A stretch of DNA of 64,000 nucleotides from contig CALNYT010000002.1 in NCBI GenBank assembly GCA_942490885.1, positions 4,216,001 to 4,280,000 of the forward strand. The letters are read 5' to 3'. Positions 7,447 to 14,745 of this stretch are shown piece after piece. Both the position numbers and the translations under genes were made by a program. The stretch is from Oceanirhabdus sp942490885. GTDB lineage: Bacteria > Bacillota > Clostridia > Clostridiales > Clostridiaceae. The notes under the pieces are model-generated. The model saw only the letters and a program-made list of their open reading frames with translations. It searched no databases and was not told the origin of the DNA. The first letter of the stretch is position 1; each line of letters opens with the position of its first letter.

Positions 7447-7504
7447 TATTAGTAAATATTTTAGATTCCACTAATAATTATACACTATTGTAGTATTATG
7501 TCTT
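7447..7504 (-). promoter_or_regulatory. Pro-peptide promoter with overlapping inverted repeat
   Basis: On the minus strand AAGACA (7504-7499), a 16-nt spacer and a perfect TATAAT (7482-7477) precede the pro-peptide gene. An inverted repeat, TATTAGT (7447-7453) with ACTAATA (7470-7476), begins directly at the end of the -10 box and spans the predicted start site. A protein bound there would block transcription, so it is a candidate operator for the receptor. It would let the peptide be controlled apart from its receptor. Confidence 0.55.
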
Positions 7505-7522
7505 TAAATTTAATAATATTTC

Positions 7523-8755
7523 TTATATTTTTCTTATTATTTCTTCTCTTGTTAGATTATTATTTTCTGTATTAAACATATAAACAAGTATATGTTTATG
7601 ACTTGGAATTAAATTTATTTTATGCTGATAACACATATCAATCCATTGCTTCAATAATCCATAATTATTCATTTCTATTACAACTTTAATTATTGAATTG
7701 TGCACGTCTTCAAGAACTTGTTTGTTTTCGAAGTCATATTTTATGATTGCTTCACTTGCTTTGCAGAGTAGGTCATATTTTTCTTCAATAGTTTCTGCTA
7801 TAGTGAAAAAGTAATAAAGATGTTCAGCTTTATTATAATTACTTTGCATTATTAGCCTTTTATGTTTAAATAAATTTGATTTTTCCTTATCTCCTATATC
7901 ATTATAAAACTCGCATAAATTTCTATATCCTATGCTCATCTCATCAGTTTTTTTCTCTATTCTTGCAATTTCTATATATTTTTCAGTTTGCTTTATTGCC
8001 TCTGAATATTTTAATAACCCAGCACAACAATTAGATCTTAATAGTAAGCTTTTAAAATGCAACCCTTTATTTTTAAATTGAATTGTATCCAATTCTTTTA
8101 TGCATTCAATATAACATTCATTTTCTATATGTATTAGAGCCTTATTGTAATGAATATACTCCCCATACTCCAACATTGCATTCTCATTCATTTCTAAATA
8201 TTCTAACTCAATCATTGCTGCTTCAAATTTTTTTAACTCGATTAGTGCTACAACACTTTTAAGTATAAATTGACTTTCCCTTTTTGCATTACCTTTCTTT
8301 TTAGCTTTAATTGATGCACTTACCGATGTTTTGAGTAATTTACTATATGCTTTGGATTTAATATAAAAATTCAATAATACTTCATAAGCTCTAAATAATA
8401 ATTCGTTATTAACCTTATAAGTATTTAGTACTTCTCCTAGTGTTACTGCAACATTTATTGAATCTTCATTATTAGACAACAGCAATTCATTTATATTGCT
8501 TTGCACAATTCTTTCAACTTGCTCTTTTACTGGTTCAAGTAACTCTTCCGGTGAAACATATATACTTGTCGCCAATTGAAAAGACCGAGATATCACAAAA
8601 GCCATCCTTTCACTTAATGGTTGATGTCCACCTATAATATTTGATATATTTGAACAATCCGCTTCCTCTCCAACTAGCTGTTTTTGCGTTAGATGAAACT
8701 CATCTTTTAGATACCTAATTTTTTCACTTGGTTCCATAATCATACTTTCGAACAT
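7523..8755 (-). CDS. RRNPP-type peptide receptor / transcription regulator
   Basis: 410 residues. Residues ~10-60 are an XRE helix-turn-helix (EKIRYLKDEFHLTQKQLVGE, then NISNIIGGHQPLS). The rest is all-helical with repeating 30-40-residue units typical of TPR-like repeats (for example ALIELKKFEAAMIELEYLEM and LKYSEAIKQTEKYIEIARI). HTH plus C-terminal TPR-like repeats is the PlcR/NprR/AimR/QssR layout; the repeat domain binds a re-imported peptide and switches DNA binding. The ATG at 8755 has AAGGGGG seven bases upstream. A pro-peptide gene follows on the same strand and a short RNA is encoded divergently. It may control lysogeny, excision or transfer of the element; the direction of control cannot be read from sequence. 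Confidence 0.8.
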   Translation of the reverse strand: MFESMIMEPSEKIRYLKDEFHLTQKQLVGEEADCSNISNIIGGHQPLSERMAFVISRSFQLATSIYVSPEELLEPVKEQVERIVQSNINELLLSNNEDSINVAVTLGEVLNTYKVNNELLFRAYEVLLNFYIKSKAYSKLLKTSVSASIKAKKKGNAKRESQFILKSVVALIELKKFEAAMIELEYLEMNENAMLEYGEYIHYNKALIHIENECYIECIKELDTIQFKNKGLHFKSLLLRSNCCAGLLKYSEAIKQTEKYIEIARIEKKTDEMSIGYRNLCEFYNDIGDKEKSNLFKHKRLIMQSNYNKAEHLYYFFTIAETIEEKYDLLCKASEAIIKYDFENKQVLEDVHNSIIKVVIEMNNYGLLKQWIDMCYQHKINLIPSHKHILVYMFNTENNNLTREEIIRKI

Positions 8756-8777
8756 TCTTCATCCCCCTTATTATTAA

Positions 8778-8868
8778 CCAAAGAGGCACTAATCTAATTC
8801 TTGGTATAACTTTACATATATTGAAATTTACATGTATACCTGTTATAATTATTTTAATGCCTCTTTGG
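8778..8868. promoter_or_regulatory. Long-spaced inverted repeat between divergent units
   Basis: CCAAAGAGGCA (8778-8788) and its exact reverse complement TGCCTCTTTGG (8858-8868) flank the receptor/small-RNA divergent region, centres 80 bp apart. Similarity continues inward (TAA after one mismatch). Each copy lies near the 5' end of the divergent transcript leaving the region, so both RNAs would start with almost the same bases. This fits operators at two start sites, possibly bridged by a dimer. In the receptor leader, CCUCUU from this repeat could also pair with AAGGGG of the ribosome site (8764-8769). Confidence 0.55.
8821..8849 (+). promoter_or_regulatory. Strong sigma-A promoter, plus strand
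   Basis: TTGAAA (8821-8826), a 17-nt spacer and TATAAT (8844-8849) make a near-consensus promoter pointing right, away from the receptor gene. The predicted start is about 8856. No coding frame follows; a strong terminator begins at 8875. Confidence 0.75.
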
Positions 8869-8928
8869 TGTTGTGAATCCTTGTAACAGTTTGATTGTCA
8901 GTCTGTGTTGCAAGGATTCCTTTTTTTT
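8856..8928 (+). ncRNA. Putative ~72-nt small RNA divergent from the receptor
   Basis: A consensus promoter (8821-8849) is followed after about 20 transcribed bases by GAATCCTTG (8875-8883) pairing with CAAGGATTC (8911-8919). Pairing extends inward to a 14-bp stem with one G-U, and a run of nine T follows (8921-8929). The unit has promoter and terminator but no ribosome site or reading frame, so it is most simply a small RNA. Its 5' part contains CCUCUUU, able to pair with Shine-Dalgarno-like AAAGAGG or AAGGGG. Placement beside an RRNPP receptor recalls AimX next to aimR in arbitrium phages, although AimX is not divergent. It could also be an attenuated leader for the rightward regulator and int. 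Confidence 0.6.
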
Positions 8929-8929
8929 T

Positions 8930-9159
8930 GCTAGATTTTATTTTTAACTTATTAACATAAAGTCATTTCTAAAGTGTTTATCAATCCTTTCTAATAGCAA
9001 TTTGTAAAACTTTACTATCAAAAACCCCTTACTTTTTATCATATAAAAACCAACCATGTAAGTAAATTATTTTCTTGGTATTAATATACAATTCGTATTA
9101 TACCCTTATTTTGCTATTAAGTCAACACCCATTTTTAAACTGATTAATTTAAATTTGTA
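8930..9159. other. AT-rich gap between small RNA and regulator gene
   Basis: About 230 nt with no convincing reading frame on either strand. Apart from the promoter at its right edge (9160-9188), I see no clear hairpin, repeat or known motif. Confidence 0.4.
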
Positions 9160-9188
9160 TTGACTGTTCTAAATTACTATGATACATT
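9160..9188 (+). promoter_or_regulatory. Promoter for small regulator and integrase
   Basis: TTGACT (9160-9165), a 17-nt spacer and TACATT (9183-9188) precede the 69-aa regulator by about 20 nt. The -35 is strong and the -10 weak, as expected for a regulated promoter. The integrase follows the regulator with a 16-nt gap and is probably on the same transcript. Confidence 0.55.
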
Positions 9189-9209
9189 TTATATATGAGG
9201 TGATTCACT

Positions 9210-9419
9210 ATGGATATAAAAACTGAAATAAAACTAAAACTTGTAGAATCAAAAATTTCACTTACGGAATTAGTAAGAATAATTAACAAAAAAAACGATA
9301 CAGATAAAACTGTCCAGAATCTCGACAGTAAATTAAGAAGAGAAACTATCCGATATACAGAAGTGCTAGAAATAGCTGACATTCTTAATTATGATATAGA
9401 ATGGGTAAAAAGAAAGTAG
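9210..9419 (+). CDS. Small XRE/DUF6471-like regulator (69 aa)
   Basis: 69 residues beginning MDIKTEIKLKLVESKISLTE. ISLTELVRIINKKN and TVQNLDSKLRRETIRYTEVL form a compact helical bundle like DUF6471/XRE-type small DNA-binding proteins that often precede integrases in Firmicute elements. ATATATGAGGTG provides the ribosome site. The gene is on the plus strand and int follows with a 16-nt gap, so it likely controls or is co-expressed with int. The exact family is uncertain; the helix-turn-helix assignment is by pattern. Confidence 0.65.
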   Translation: MDIKTEIKLKLVESKISLTELVRIINKKNDTDKTVQNLDSKLRRETIRYTEVLEIADILNYDIEWVKRK

Positions 9420-9435
9420 CATAGGAGTTGATTGA

Positions 9436-10512
9436 ATGGAATATTCAACACTAATACGTAAAAAAGATAAAGGCTACCAATACATTATCTCTTATAAGCA
9501 TAACGGAAAATGGAGTCAAAAGAGTAAGCAAGGATTCAAAAAAAGAGGTGATGCTCAATCTGCCATGGATAATCGTATTAAAGAACTAAAAAATCACCTA
9601 AAGAACAACACTGTTGTAGATAATAATCAAATTACTTTTAAAAAGTTTTGTGATACTTACATAGATCATATTAAACTTTATAGAGAAGCTAATACAGTTC
9701 TTGCCTTACAAAACGCTATAAAAGCTTTTGTTCCTTTATTTGATATGGAACTATCTAAGGTAACATCTTTAGACATACAAAAGGCAGTTGATAAACTTAC
9801 CCGAAAAGGTTTGAGATTATCGACTATAAAAGACTATATCAATAAGTTAAATGTCATTTTAGGTTCAGCATTGAAAGACTATAATCTTATTTCAAAGTTA
9901 CCAACCACAGGAGTGAAAATAGCTACAGATAAAAATAAGTATAATAAAAGAGCTTTAAACTCAAACGAAACATCAGAGATCATTAATTTTTTTAAGAATT
10001 ATGGCAATCAACAGTATCATTTAATAATATTAATTGCTTTGAAGTGTGGCTTACGACTCGGTGAAATTTTAGGGCTTACTTGGGATGATATAGATTTTAA
10101 AGATAAAGTGATTCGAGTAAATAAACAATGGAAGTTAGTTGATAAAAACAAGTATGGGTTCGGAACTCTTAAAAGTAAGAACTCAAACAGAACTGTACCA
10201 ATCCCAAAGTTATTAATTAAAGAGTTAAATGGTTTTGGTAAAGTGAAAAACATAGACAATCGACTCTTCACTATGCAAAGCATCCCATCAACAAGCATAT
10301 GCTTAAGTAGATTTCTTAGACTAAATGGCTTCGACATAACAGTTCATGAGCTTAGGCACACTTATGCAACAATGTTGATCGCTAACGGTATAGACTTTAA
10401 AACTGCAGCTAAACTTCTAGGGCATACAGTTGAGCAAACAATGAAAACTTACAGCCATGTCAACGACGATATGATGAGTCGAGCAGTAAATATAATAGAA
10501 AATGTCTTTTAA
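9436..10512 (+). CDS. int: Tyrosine recombinase / integrase
   Basis: 358 residues. An N-terminal arm-binding segment (YQYIISYKHNGKWSQKSKQG) and a SAM-like core-binding domain (ITFKKFCDTYIDHIKLYREA) precede the catalytic domain. Catalytic residues are visible: Arg in CGLRLGEIL (~206), HELRH (~304-308), His in LLGHTVEQT (~329) and Tyr in MKTYSHV (~339). Full length for the Tn916/phage integrase class. AGGAGTTG lies before the ATG. It catalyses integration and, with an excisionase, excision of the element. The stop codon overlaps the first of two tandem 12-mers that may be arm-type binding sites. It ends 150 nt from hpf, marking the right end of the element. Confidence 0.95.
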   Translation: MEYSTLIRKKDKGYQYIISYKHNGKWSQKSKQGFKKRGDAQSAMDNRIKELKNHLKNNTVVDNNQITFKKFCDTYIDHIKLYREANTVLALQNAIKAFVPLFDMELSKVTSLDIQKAVDKLTRKGLRLSTIKDYINKLNVILGSALKDYNLISKLPTTGVKIATDKNKYNKRALNSNETSEIINFFKNYGNQQYHLIILIALKCGLRLGEILGLTWDDIDFKDKVIRVNKQWKLVDKNKYGFGTLKSKNSNRTVPIPKLLIKELNGFGKVKNIDNRLFTMQSIPSTSICLSRFLRLNGFDITVHELRHTYATMLIANGIDFKTAAKLLGHTVEQTMKTYSHVNDDMMSRAVNIIENVF

Positions 10513-10533
10513 TTTTTGACGTAATTTTTGACG
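10510..10533. repeat. Tandem 12-bp repeats at the integrase stop
   Basis: TAATTTTTGACG occurs twice back to back (10510-10521 and 10522-10533). The first copy includes the integrase stop codon. Short direct repeats beside the int end of an element commonly serve as arm-type integrase or excisionase sites. The attachment core itself cannot be identified without the left end. Confidence 0.5.
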
Positions 10534-10632
10534 AATCGCAAGTAATCCCATTAAACAAAGGGGTTGAGCAGACTTTTATTAATATATGTAACATATTTAA
10601 AACTTATTTAATATTTAATATTTCCATAAATC

Positions 10633-10661
10633 AAAAAAAGATTGCTTTCGCAATCTTTTTT
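10633..10661. terminator. Bidirectional intrinsic terminator between int and hpf
   Basis: AAAAAGATTGC, a TTTC loop and GCAATCTTTTT form an 11-bp stem with A/T runs on both sides. It serves hpf on the minus strand and can stop integrase transcripts on the plus strand. It may be the native hpf terminator, which would put the insertion between hpf and its usual neighbour secA. Confidence 0.85.
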
Positions 10662-10663
10662 GA

Positions 10664-11185
10664 TTAAAATTCCGGTTCAATTAATCCATAATTTCCATCT
10701 TTCCTCTTATACACTACATCTATTTCCTCTGTTTGTGAATTAAGGAAAACAAAGAAGTTATGTCCTATTAGATCCATTTGTAGAATAGCTTCTTCTGGAT
10801 CCATCGGCTTAATTGCGAAACGCTTAGTTTTAACTATTTTAGCCTCATCATAATTCACTTCATTCGGAATTTTATCATATATTAAAGAATTTCCATATAA
10901 TTTTCTTTCCATTCTTGTTTTCTGTTTTCTAATTTGTCTTTCTAACTTATCTAATACGAAATCTAATGCTGTATACATATCTTCATTTTTTTCCTCTGCT
11001 CTTAAGTATACTCCATTAAACGGAATTGTTATTTCAATTGAATGAGTATTCTTTACTACACTCAAGGTTATATGGGCTTCCACCTCTGGCTTAAAATATT
11101 TATCTAGCTTCATAAGCTTTTTCTCTATCACTTCTTTCAGTGCATCTGTAACCTTAATGTCTTTTCCTATAACTTTAACTTTCAT
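10664..11185 (-). CDS. hpf: Ribosome hibernation promoting factor, long form
   Basis: 173 residues from the ATG at 11185 (GAGGGG eight bases upstream). The N-terminal ~95 residues (MKVKVIGKDIKVTDALKEVI onward) are the S30AE ribosome-binding domain. After a linker, the C-terminal domain IKPMDPEEAILQMDLIGHNF and NGNYGLIEPEF-like end mark the long HPF that pairs 70S ribosomes into 100S dimers in stationary phase. In clostridia secA usually follows; here the mobile element follows instead. A sigma-H-like pair (GGATATT at 11360-11354 and GAATATT at 11338-11332, 15 nt apart) may drive it, which is tentative. Confidence 0.95.
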   Translation of the reverse strand: MKVKVIGKDIKVTDALKEVIEKKLMKLDKYFKPEVEAHITLSVVKNTHSIEITIPFNGVYLRAEEKNEDMYTALDFVLDKLERQIRKQKTRMERKLYGNSLIYDKIPNEVNYDEAKIVKTKRFAIKPMDPEEAILQMDLIGHNFFVFLNSQTEEIDVVYKRKDGNYGLIEPEF

Positions 11186-11460
11186 GACTTCAGCCCCTCT
11201 CGGTATTAAAAATATTATGGTTTTAAAAACCTTCTTCACCTTTTTTTGAAATTTTTAACTTTTATTCTTGCAACTTATGTTTAAATATATTTTATTAGAT
11301 TTTCGAACATACTTCAAATTCGATTTTTCGCAATATTCTAAAGATTATCCCCAAATATCCAAATTACATTAACATATCTATTACCCCTTTAGCAATACAT
11401 ACCACAATATCACATGATATTATTTGAATTTTATGATATAATAATTGTATTCGGGTCAAA
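11186..11460. other. hpf-comF intergenic region
   Basis: A 275-nt AT-rich gap containing a possible sigma-H-like promoter for hpf at 11332-11360. No RNA gene, repeat or terminator is evident, so comF transcripts could read into hpf. Confidence 0.3.
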
Positions 11461-12183
11461 CTACGTAATGTTAGATGAAGCTATAGCTACAATTTCTACT
11501 GAACTTGCTCCCCCTTCTATAAGCGTCCTACTACAATAATATGCAGTAGCTCCCGATGTTAAAACATCATCTATCAATATTATTTTCCTATTTTTAATTT
11601 TTCCTATATTTTTTTTATTTACACTAAAAACATCACTTACATTTTCCCATCTTTCTAATCTACTCAATCCTATTTGATCTAAACAATTTTCTTTTTCTAA
11701 CAAATTTTCTATATCAATTTTTCTATTAATCTGTTTCTTAAGGCTTTCTACAATTTTCTTAGCTAGAAGCTCACTTTGATTATAATCCCGCTTCTTATTA
11801 CTATTTCTGTTACTAGGTACAAAGGTTATTATATCCACTTTTAAGCTTTCTGTAATTATCAAATTTGCTAAATCATTTCCAAAAGCATTAATAACATTAA
11901 AATCACTCTTATACTTCATTCCTTTAATAGCTTCTCTTATATATTTGTTGTAATAATAGCAGCAATATGCATTAAATTTAAATCCTCCTTTTCTTATGGT
12001 CTTTTTAATGCTATATTTATTATTTTTACATTTGTCACATATTATATGATTATTATTTGTTTCCTTATTACATATAATACACACAGCTTCATAGTAAAAT
12101 AATACACTTAAAAATCCATCAGCATATTTTTCTAACTTTTTTCTTATTATACTAAATAACCCTTGACCTTTATCACCGTTCAA
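11461..12183 (-). CDS. comF: ComF-family phosphoribosyltransferase-like protein
   Basis: 240 residues from a TTG at 12183 (GGGGTG eight bases upstream). A zinc site is formed by CIIC (~35-38) and CDKC (~49-52). The C-terminal half is a type I phosphoribosyltransferase fold with the PRPP-binding motif ILIDDVLTSGATA (~200-212) and the family motif SNRNSNKKRDYNQSELLAK. ComF helps internalise single-stranded DNA during transformation in naturally competent bacteria; in clostridia without the full machinery its role is less certain. It lies downstream of recD2, from which it is separated by a terminator, and upstream of hpf. Confidence 0.9.
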   Translation of the reverse strand: MNGDKGQGLFSIIRKKLEKYADGFLSVLFYYEAVCIICNKETNNNHIICDKCKNNKYSIKKTIRKGGFKFNAYCCYYYNKYIREAIKGMKYKSDFNVINAFGNDLANLIITESLKVDIITFVPSNRNSNKKRDYNQSELLAKKIVESLKKQINRKIDIENLLEKENCLDQIGLSRLERWENVSDVFSVNKKNIGKIKNRKIILIDDVLTSGATAYYCSRTLIEGGASSVEIVAIASSNIT

Positions 12184-12312
12184 TTGATTATCACCCCATA
12201 TTCACTAAATATTTCTTGTACCTCATTTAAAATATGTACCTTTTTGTAATTATTATACCCACCGCTTTAATCCCTTAAATTTTGAAGTTTCTCTATTATC
12301 ACTCTATCAACA

Positions 12313-12338
12313 ATAAAAACCCATGTTTCAACATGAGC
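12313..12338 (-). terminator. Terminator after recD2
   Basis: On the minus strand CTCATGTT and AACATGGG pair (8 bp, one G-U, tight GA turn) and are followed by TTTTT. It lies 20 nt after the recD2 stop. The 175-nt gap to comF holds nothing else I can identify. Confidence 0.65.
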
Positions 12339-12358
12339 TTTTATTATTTAAAATATTT

Positions 12359-14572
12359 TTATATGTCAAATATACTCTTAATTCTATAACTTAAAGCAGA
12401 AAATCTTTCATATGTTTTATCATTACTTATCATATATTTCATAGCTCTTTCTTCTCCAACAAGAACAACCATGCCTTTTGCCCTTGTTATTCCTGTATAT
12501 AATAGATTTTTGTTCATTAACATAGGTGGCCCCATGAACATAGGAATTACAACAACAGGAAACTCACTCCCTTGACTCTTATGTATAGTAACAGCATAAG
12601 CAAGAGTCAATTCATCTAAAAACATATCTTCATATATCACATTTTTCCCATCGTCGAAATTTACATTAATATTACCATTTTCATCAATATCGTCAATATA
12701 ACCCACATCACCATTATATACCCCAAGTCCACTCTGAGTATTCACTCCATCAAACTTAGTCCATTTTATAGAATAATTATTTTTAATCTGCATTACCTTA
12801 TCGCCTACTCTAAATTTCCCTACTCTTACATCAATTTCTTTCTTCCCATTTTCTCTGGGATTCAATATCTCTTGAAGTTGCTCATTAAGATTATCCACCC
12901 CCAGAATTCCTTTCCTCATTGGTGATAATATTTGAATATCTCTAATGCTATTCCACGTAGGATTAAATTTAGGTAACCGTTCACTCACCAACCCTATTAT
13001 TGTATCCAATGCTTGAGTTGCTGGATTTTTCTTTAAGAAGAAAAAATCTTTATCTTTGTTATTCAATACAGGCATTTCTCCATTATTAATCTTATGAGCA
13101 TTTAATACGATCATACTTTTCTCAGATTGTCTAAAAATATCTCTCAACCTGACCACATGAATACATTCACTATCAATTAAATCATGTAAAACTCTCCCTG
13201 CACCAACAGATGGCAGTTGATCAACATCCCCAACTATTATAAGTCTCATCCCATATTTAACAGCCTTTAATAGGTTATTCATAAGTGTTAAATCTATCAT
13301 TGAAGCTTCATCTACTATTAACACGTCACATTCCAAAGGAGTCTTCTCATTCCTAGCAAAAGCAAGTTCTTCTTCATCTTCTCCATATCCTAACTCTAGA
13401 AGTCTATGTATGGTTTTCGCTTCTCTTCCAGTTGATTCACTCATTCTCTTAGCAGCTCTACCTGTAGGCGCTGCCATAAAAACATCCAACCCCATATCTT
13501 CCATTATGTTTGTAATACAGTTGATAATTGTTGTTTTTCCTGTTCCAGGCCCACCAGTAATTATCTCTACACCATTCTCAAAAGCTCCAATAATAGCTTC
13601 TTTTTGTGATTCCGCAAAACTTATACCATTTTCCTTTTCAAATTCTTCTATCTTATTAATCAAATCTATTTCAAACTTTGGATAGGTTCCTGCAATCATA
13701 TGAACTATTTTTTTAGTGATTCCTAATTCACAATAATAATATGGTATATTATAAACACATTCTTCACCTTGGATTACTTCATTTTTTATCCTCTGCTCAA
13801 GAACAGCATTATATAGTCCATTTTCAATCTCTTCTTCACCCACACCAAGTATCTCTCTACTCTGTTGCACAAGTAAATTCTTAGGCATATATGTATTTCC
13901 ATTTAAACAAAATTGATCTATTACATACTTTATACCTGAAGATATTCTAAATGGAGAAGCCTTATCAATCCCTATACTCAAGGCAATCCTATCTGATGTT
14001 TTAAATCCGATTCCTCTGATATCATCAATAAGCTTATATGGATTTTCTTTAATATTCCTTACAGCATCTTTCCCATATACCTTATGTATACGAATGCACT
14101 GTTTTGGTGATATTCCATATCCCTGAAGCATAACCACCAAATCTTTGATATCTTTACTCTGTTCAAATGATTTCTTAATTATATCAATTTTTTTGTTACC
14201 AATACCTTCTACCTCTAATAATTTATTGATGTCATTCTCAATTATATCTAAAGCTTTATCTCCAAACTTCTTAATAATTCTATGAGCAGTAACAGGACCA
14301 ATTCCATTGATAATCCCAGAAGCTAAATACCTTTCCACCCCCTCCTGAGATTTTGGTTTCACTTCTTCCCAATCTTGTACCTTAAACTGTTTACCAAATT
14401 TTTTATGTTCAGTCCAAATACCCGTAGCTTTTATCTGCATCCCCTCTTTTAAAAAAGGCATAGCTCCATTTATAGTTTCTAACCGATTTTCAATTTTCAT
14501 TTTAGCTACCATATATCCATTACTTTCATTTTCATATATAATAGCTTCCACCATTCCAATTATTTCTTCCAT
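12359..14572 (-). CDS. recD2: RecD2-type SF1B DNA helicase
   Basis: 737 residues, normal for RecD2. The N-terminus is an OB-like domain (VEAIIYENESNGYMVAKMKI), followed by helix-hairpin-helix repeats (GIINGIGPVTAHRIIKKFG, LLEVEGIGNKKIDIIKKSF). The helicase motor has Walker A GGPGTGKTT (~345), Walker B LIVDEASM and motif VI AYAVTIHKSQGSEFP. RecD2 is a 5'-3' helicase acting in repair and fork stability where RecBC is absent. It is followed by comF and preceded by metK, the usual clostridial order. The start is supported by GGTGAAATT upstream. Confidence 0.95.
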   Translation of the reverse strand: MEEIIGMVEAIIYENESNGYMVAKMKIENRLETINGAMPFLKEGMQIKATGIWTEHKKFGKQFKVQDWEEVKPKSQEGVERYLASGIINGIGPVTAHRIIKKFGDKALDIIENDINKLLEVEGIGNKKIDIIKKSFEQSKDIKDLVVMLQGYGISPKQCIRIHKVYGKDAVRNIKENPYKLIDDIRGIGFKTSDRIALSIGIDKASPFRISSGIKYVIDQFCLNGNTYMPKNLLVQQSREILGVGEEEIENGLYNAVLEQRIKNEVIQGEECVYNIPYYYCELGITKKIVHMIAGTYPKFEIDLINKIEEFEKENGISFAESQKEAIIGAFENGVEIITGGPGTGKTTIINCITNIMEDMGLDVFMAAPTGRAAKRMSESTGREAKTIHRLLELGYGEDEEELAFARNEKTPLECDVLIVDEASMIDLTLMNNLLKAVKYGMRLIIVGDVDQLPSVGAGRVLHDLIDSECIHVVRLRDIFRQSEKSMIVLNAHKINNGEMPVLNNKDKDFFFLKKNPATQALDTIIGLVSERLPKFNPTWNSIRDIQILSPMRKGILGVDNLNEQLQEILNPRENGKKEIDVRVGKFRVGDKVMQIKNNYSIKWTKFDGVNTQSGLGVYNGDVGYIDDIDENGNINVNFDDGKNVIYEDMFLDELTLAYAVTIHKSQGSEFPVVVIPMFMGPPMLMNKNLLYTGITRAKGMVVLVGEERAMKYMISNDKTYERFSALSYRIKSIFDI

Positions 14573-14632
14573 AATTTCACCAACTTTTTCACTAACTTAA
14601 GTATATTATATTATACCATAACTTAAAAACAT

Positions 14633-14675
14633 AGTTGAGAACTTAGAGTTGAGAGTTATTTCAATTTATCTCTTC
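14633..14675. repeat. Vestigial copy of the dispersed palindromic repeat
   Basis: TTGAGAACTTAGAGTTGAGAG resembles the left terminal arm of the repeat family seen complete at 32339, 35898 and 44706. It sits directly downstream of the metK terminator. Confidence 0.4.
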
Positions 14676-14702
14676 TTGAAAAGTCTTTTATGTTTTCAAA
14701 AA

Positions 14703-14736
14703 TAAAAGCACGTAAGAATCTCATTCTTACGTGCTT
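14703..14736 (-). terminator. Terminator after metK
   Basis: GCACGTAAGAAT (14708-14719) and ATTCTTACGTGC (14723-14734) form a perfect 12-bp stem with a 3-nt loop. On the minus strand it is followed by TTTTATTTTTG. Confidence 0.9.
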
Positions 14737-14745
14737 AATCTTGCT

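Larger units (their letters stand above)
1..10533. mobile_element. Integrated mobile element, right part (prophage/ICE-like)
   Basis: A block of phage- or ICE-like genes ends with a tyrosine integrase that stops at 10512, just short of the housekeeping gene hpf. Inside are an excisionase-like HTH protein, an HUH replication protein, HNH proteins, a PP-loop enzyme and an RRNPP quorum-sensing pair. No capsid, tail, relaxase or type IV secretion genes are visible, so prophage, ICE or integrated plasmid cannot be told apart here. The left end lies outside the window. The right boundary is set by the last element-like feature, the tandem 12-mers at 10510-10533; the true attachment core could lie anywhere in 10513-10663. 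Confidence 0.85.

Noticed and set aside
8875..8929. Treating the hairpin as the terminator of the receptor gene or of int
   Set aside because: Its T run is on the plus strand, while the receptor is on the minus strand and int lies downstream to the right; it can only end a short plus-strand transcript.
11332..11360. Sigma-H promoter for hpf as a separate feature
   Set aside because: GGATATT and GAATATT fit loosely but the spacing and flanks are not convincing; mentioned only as tentative.
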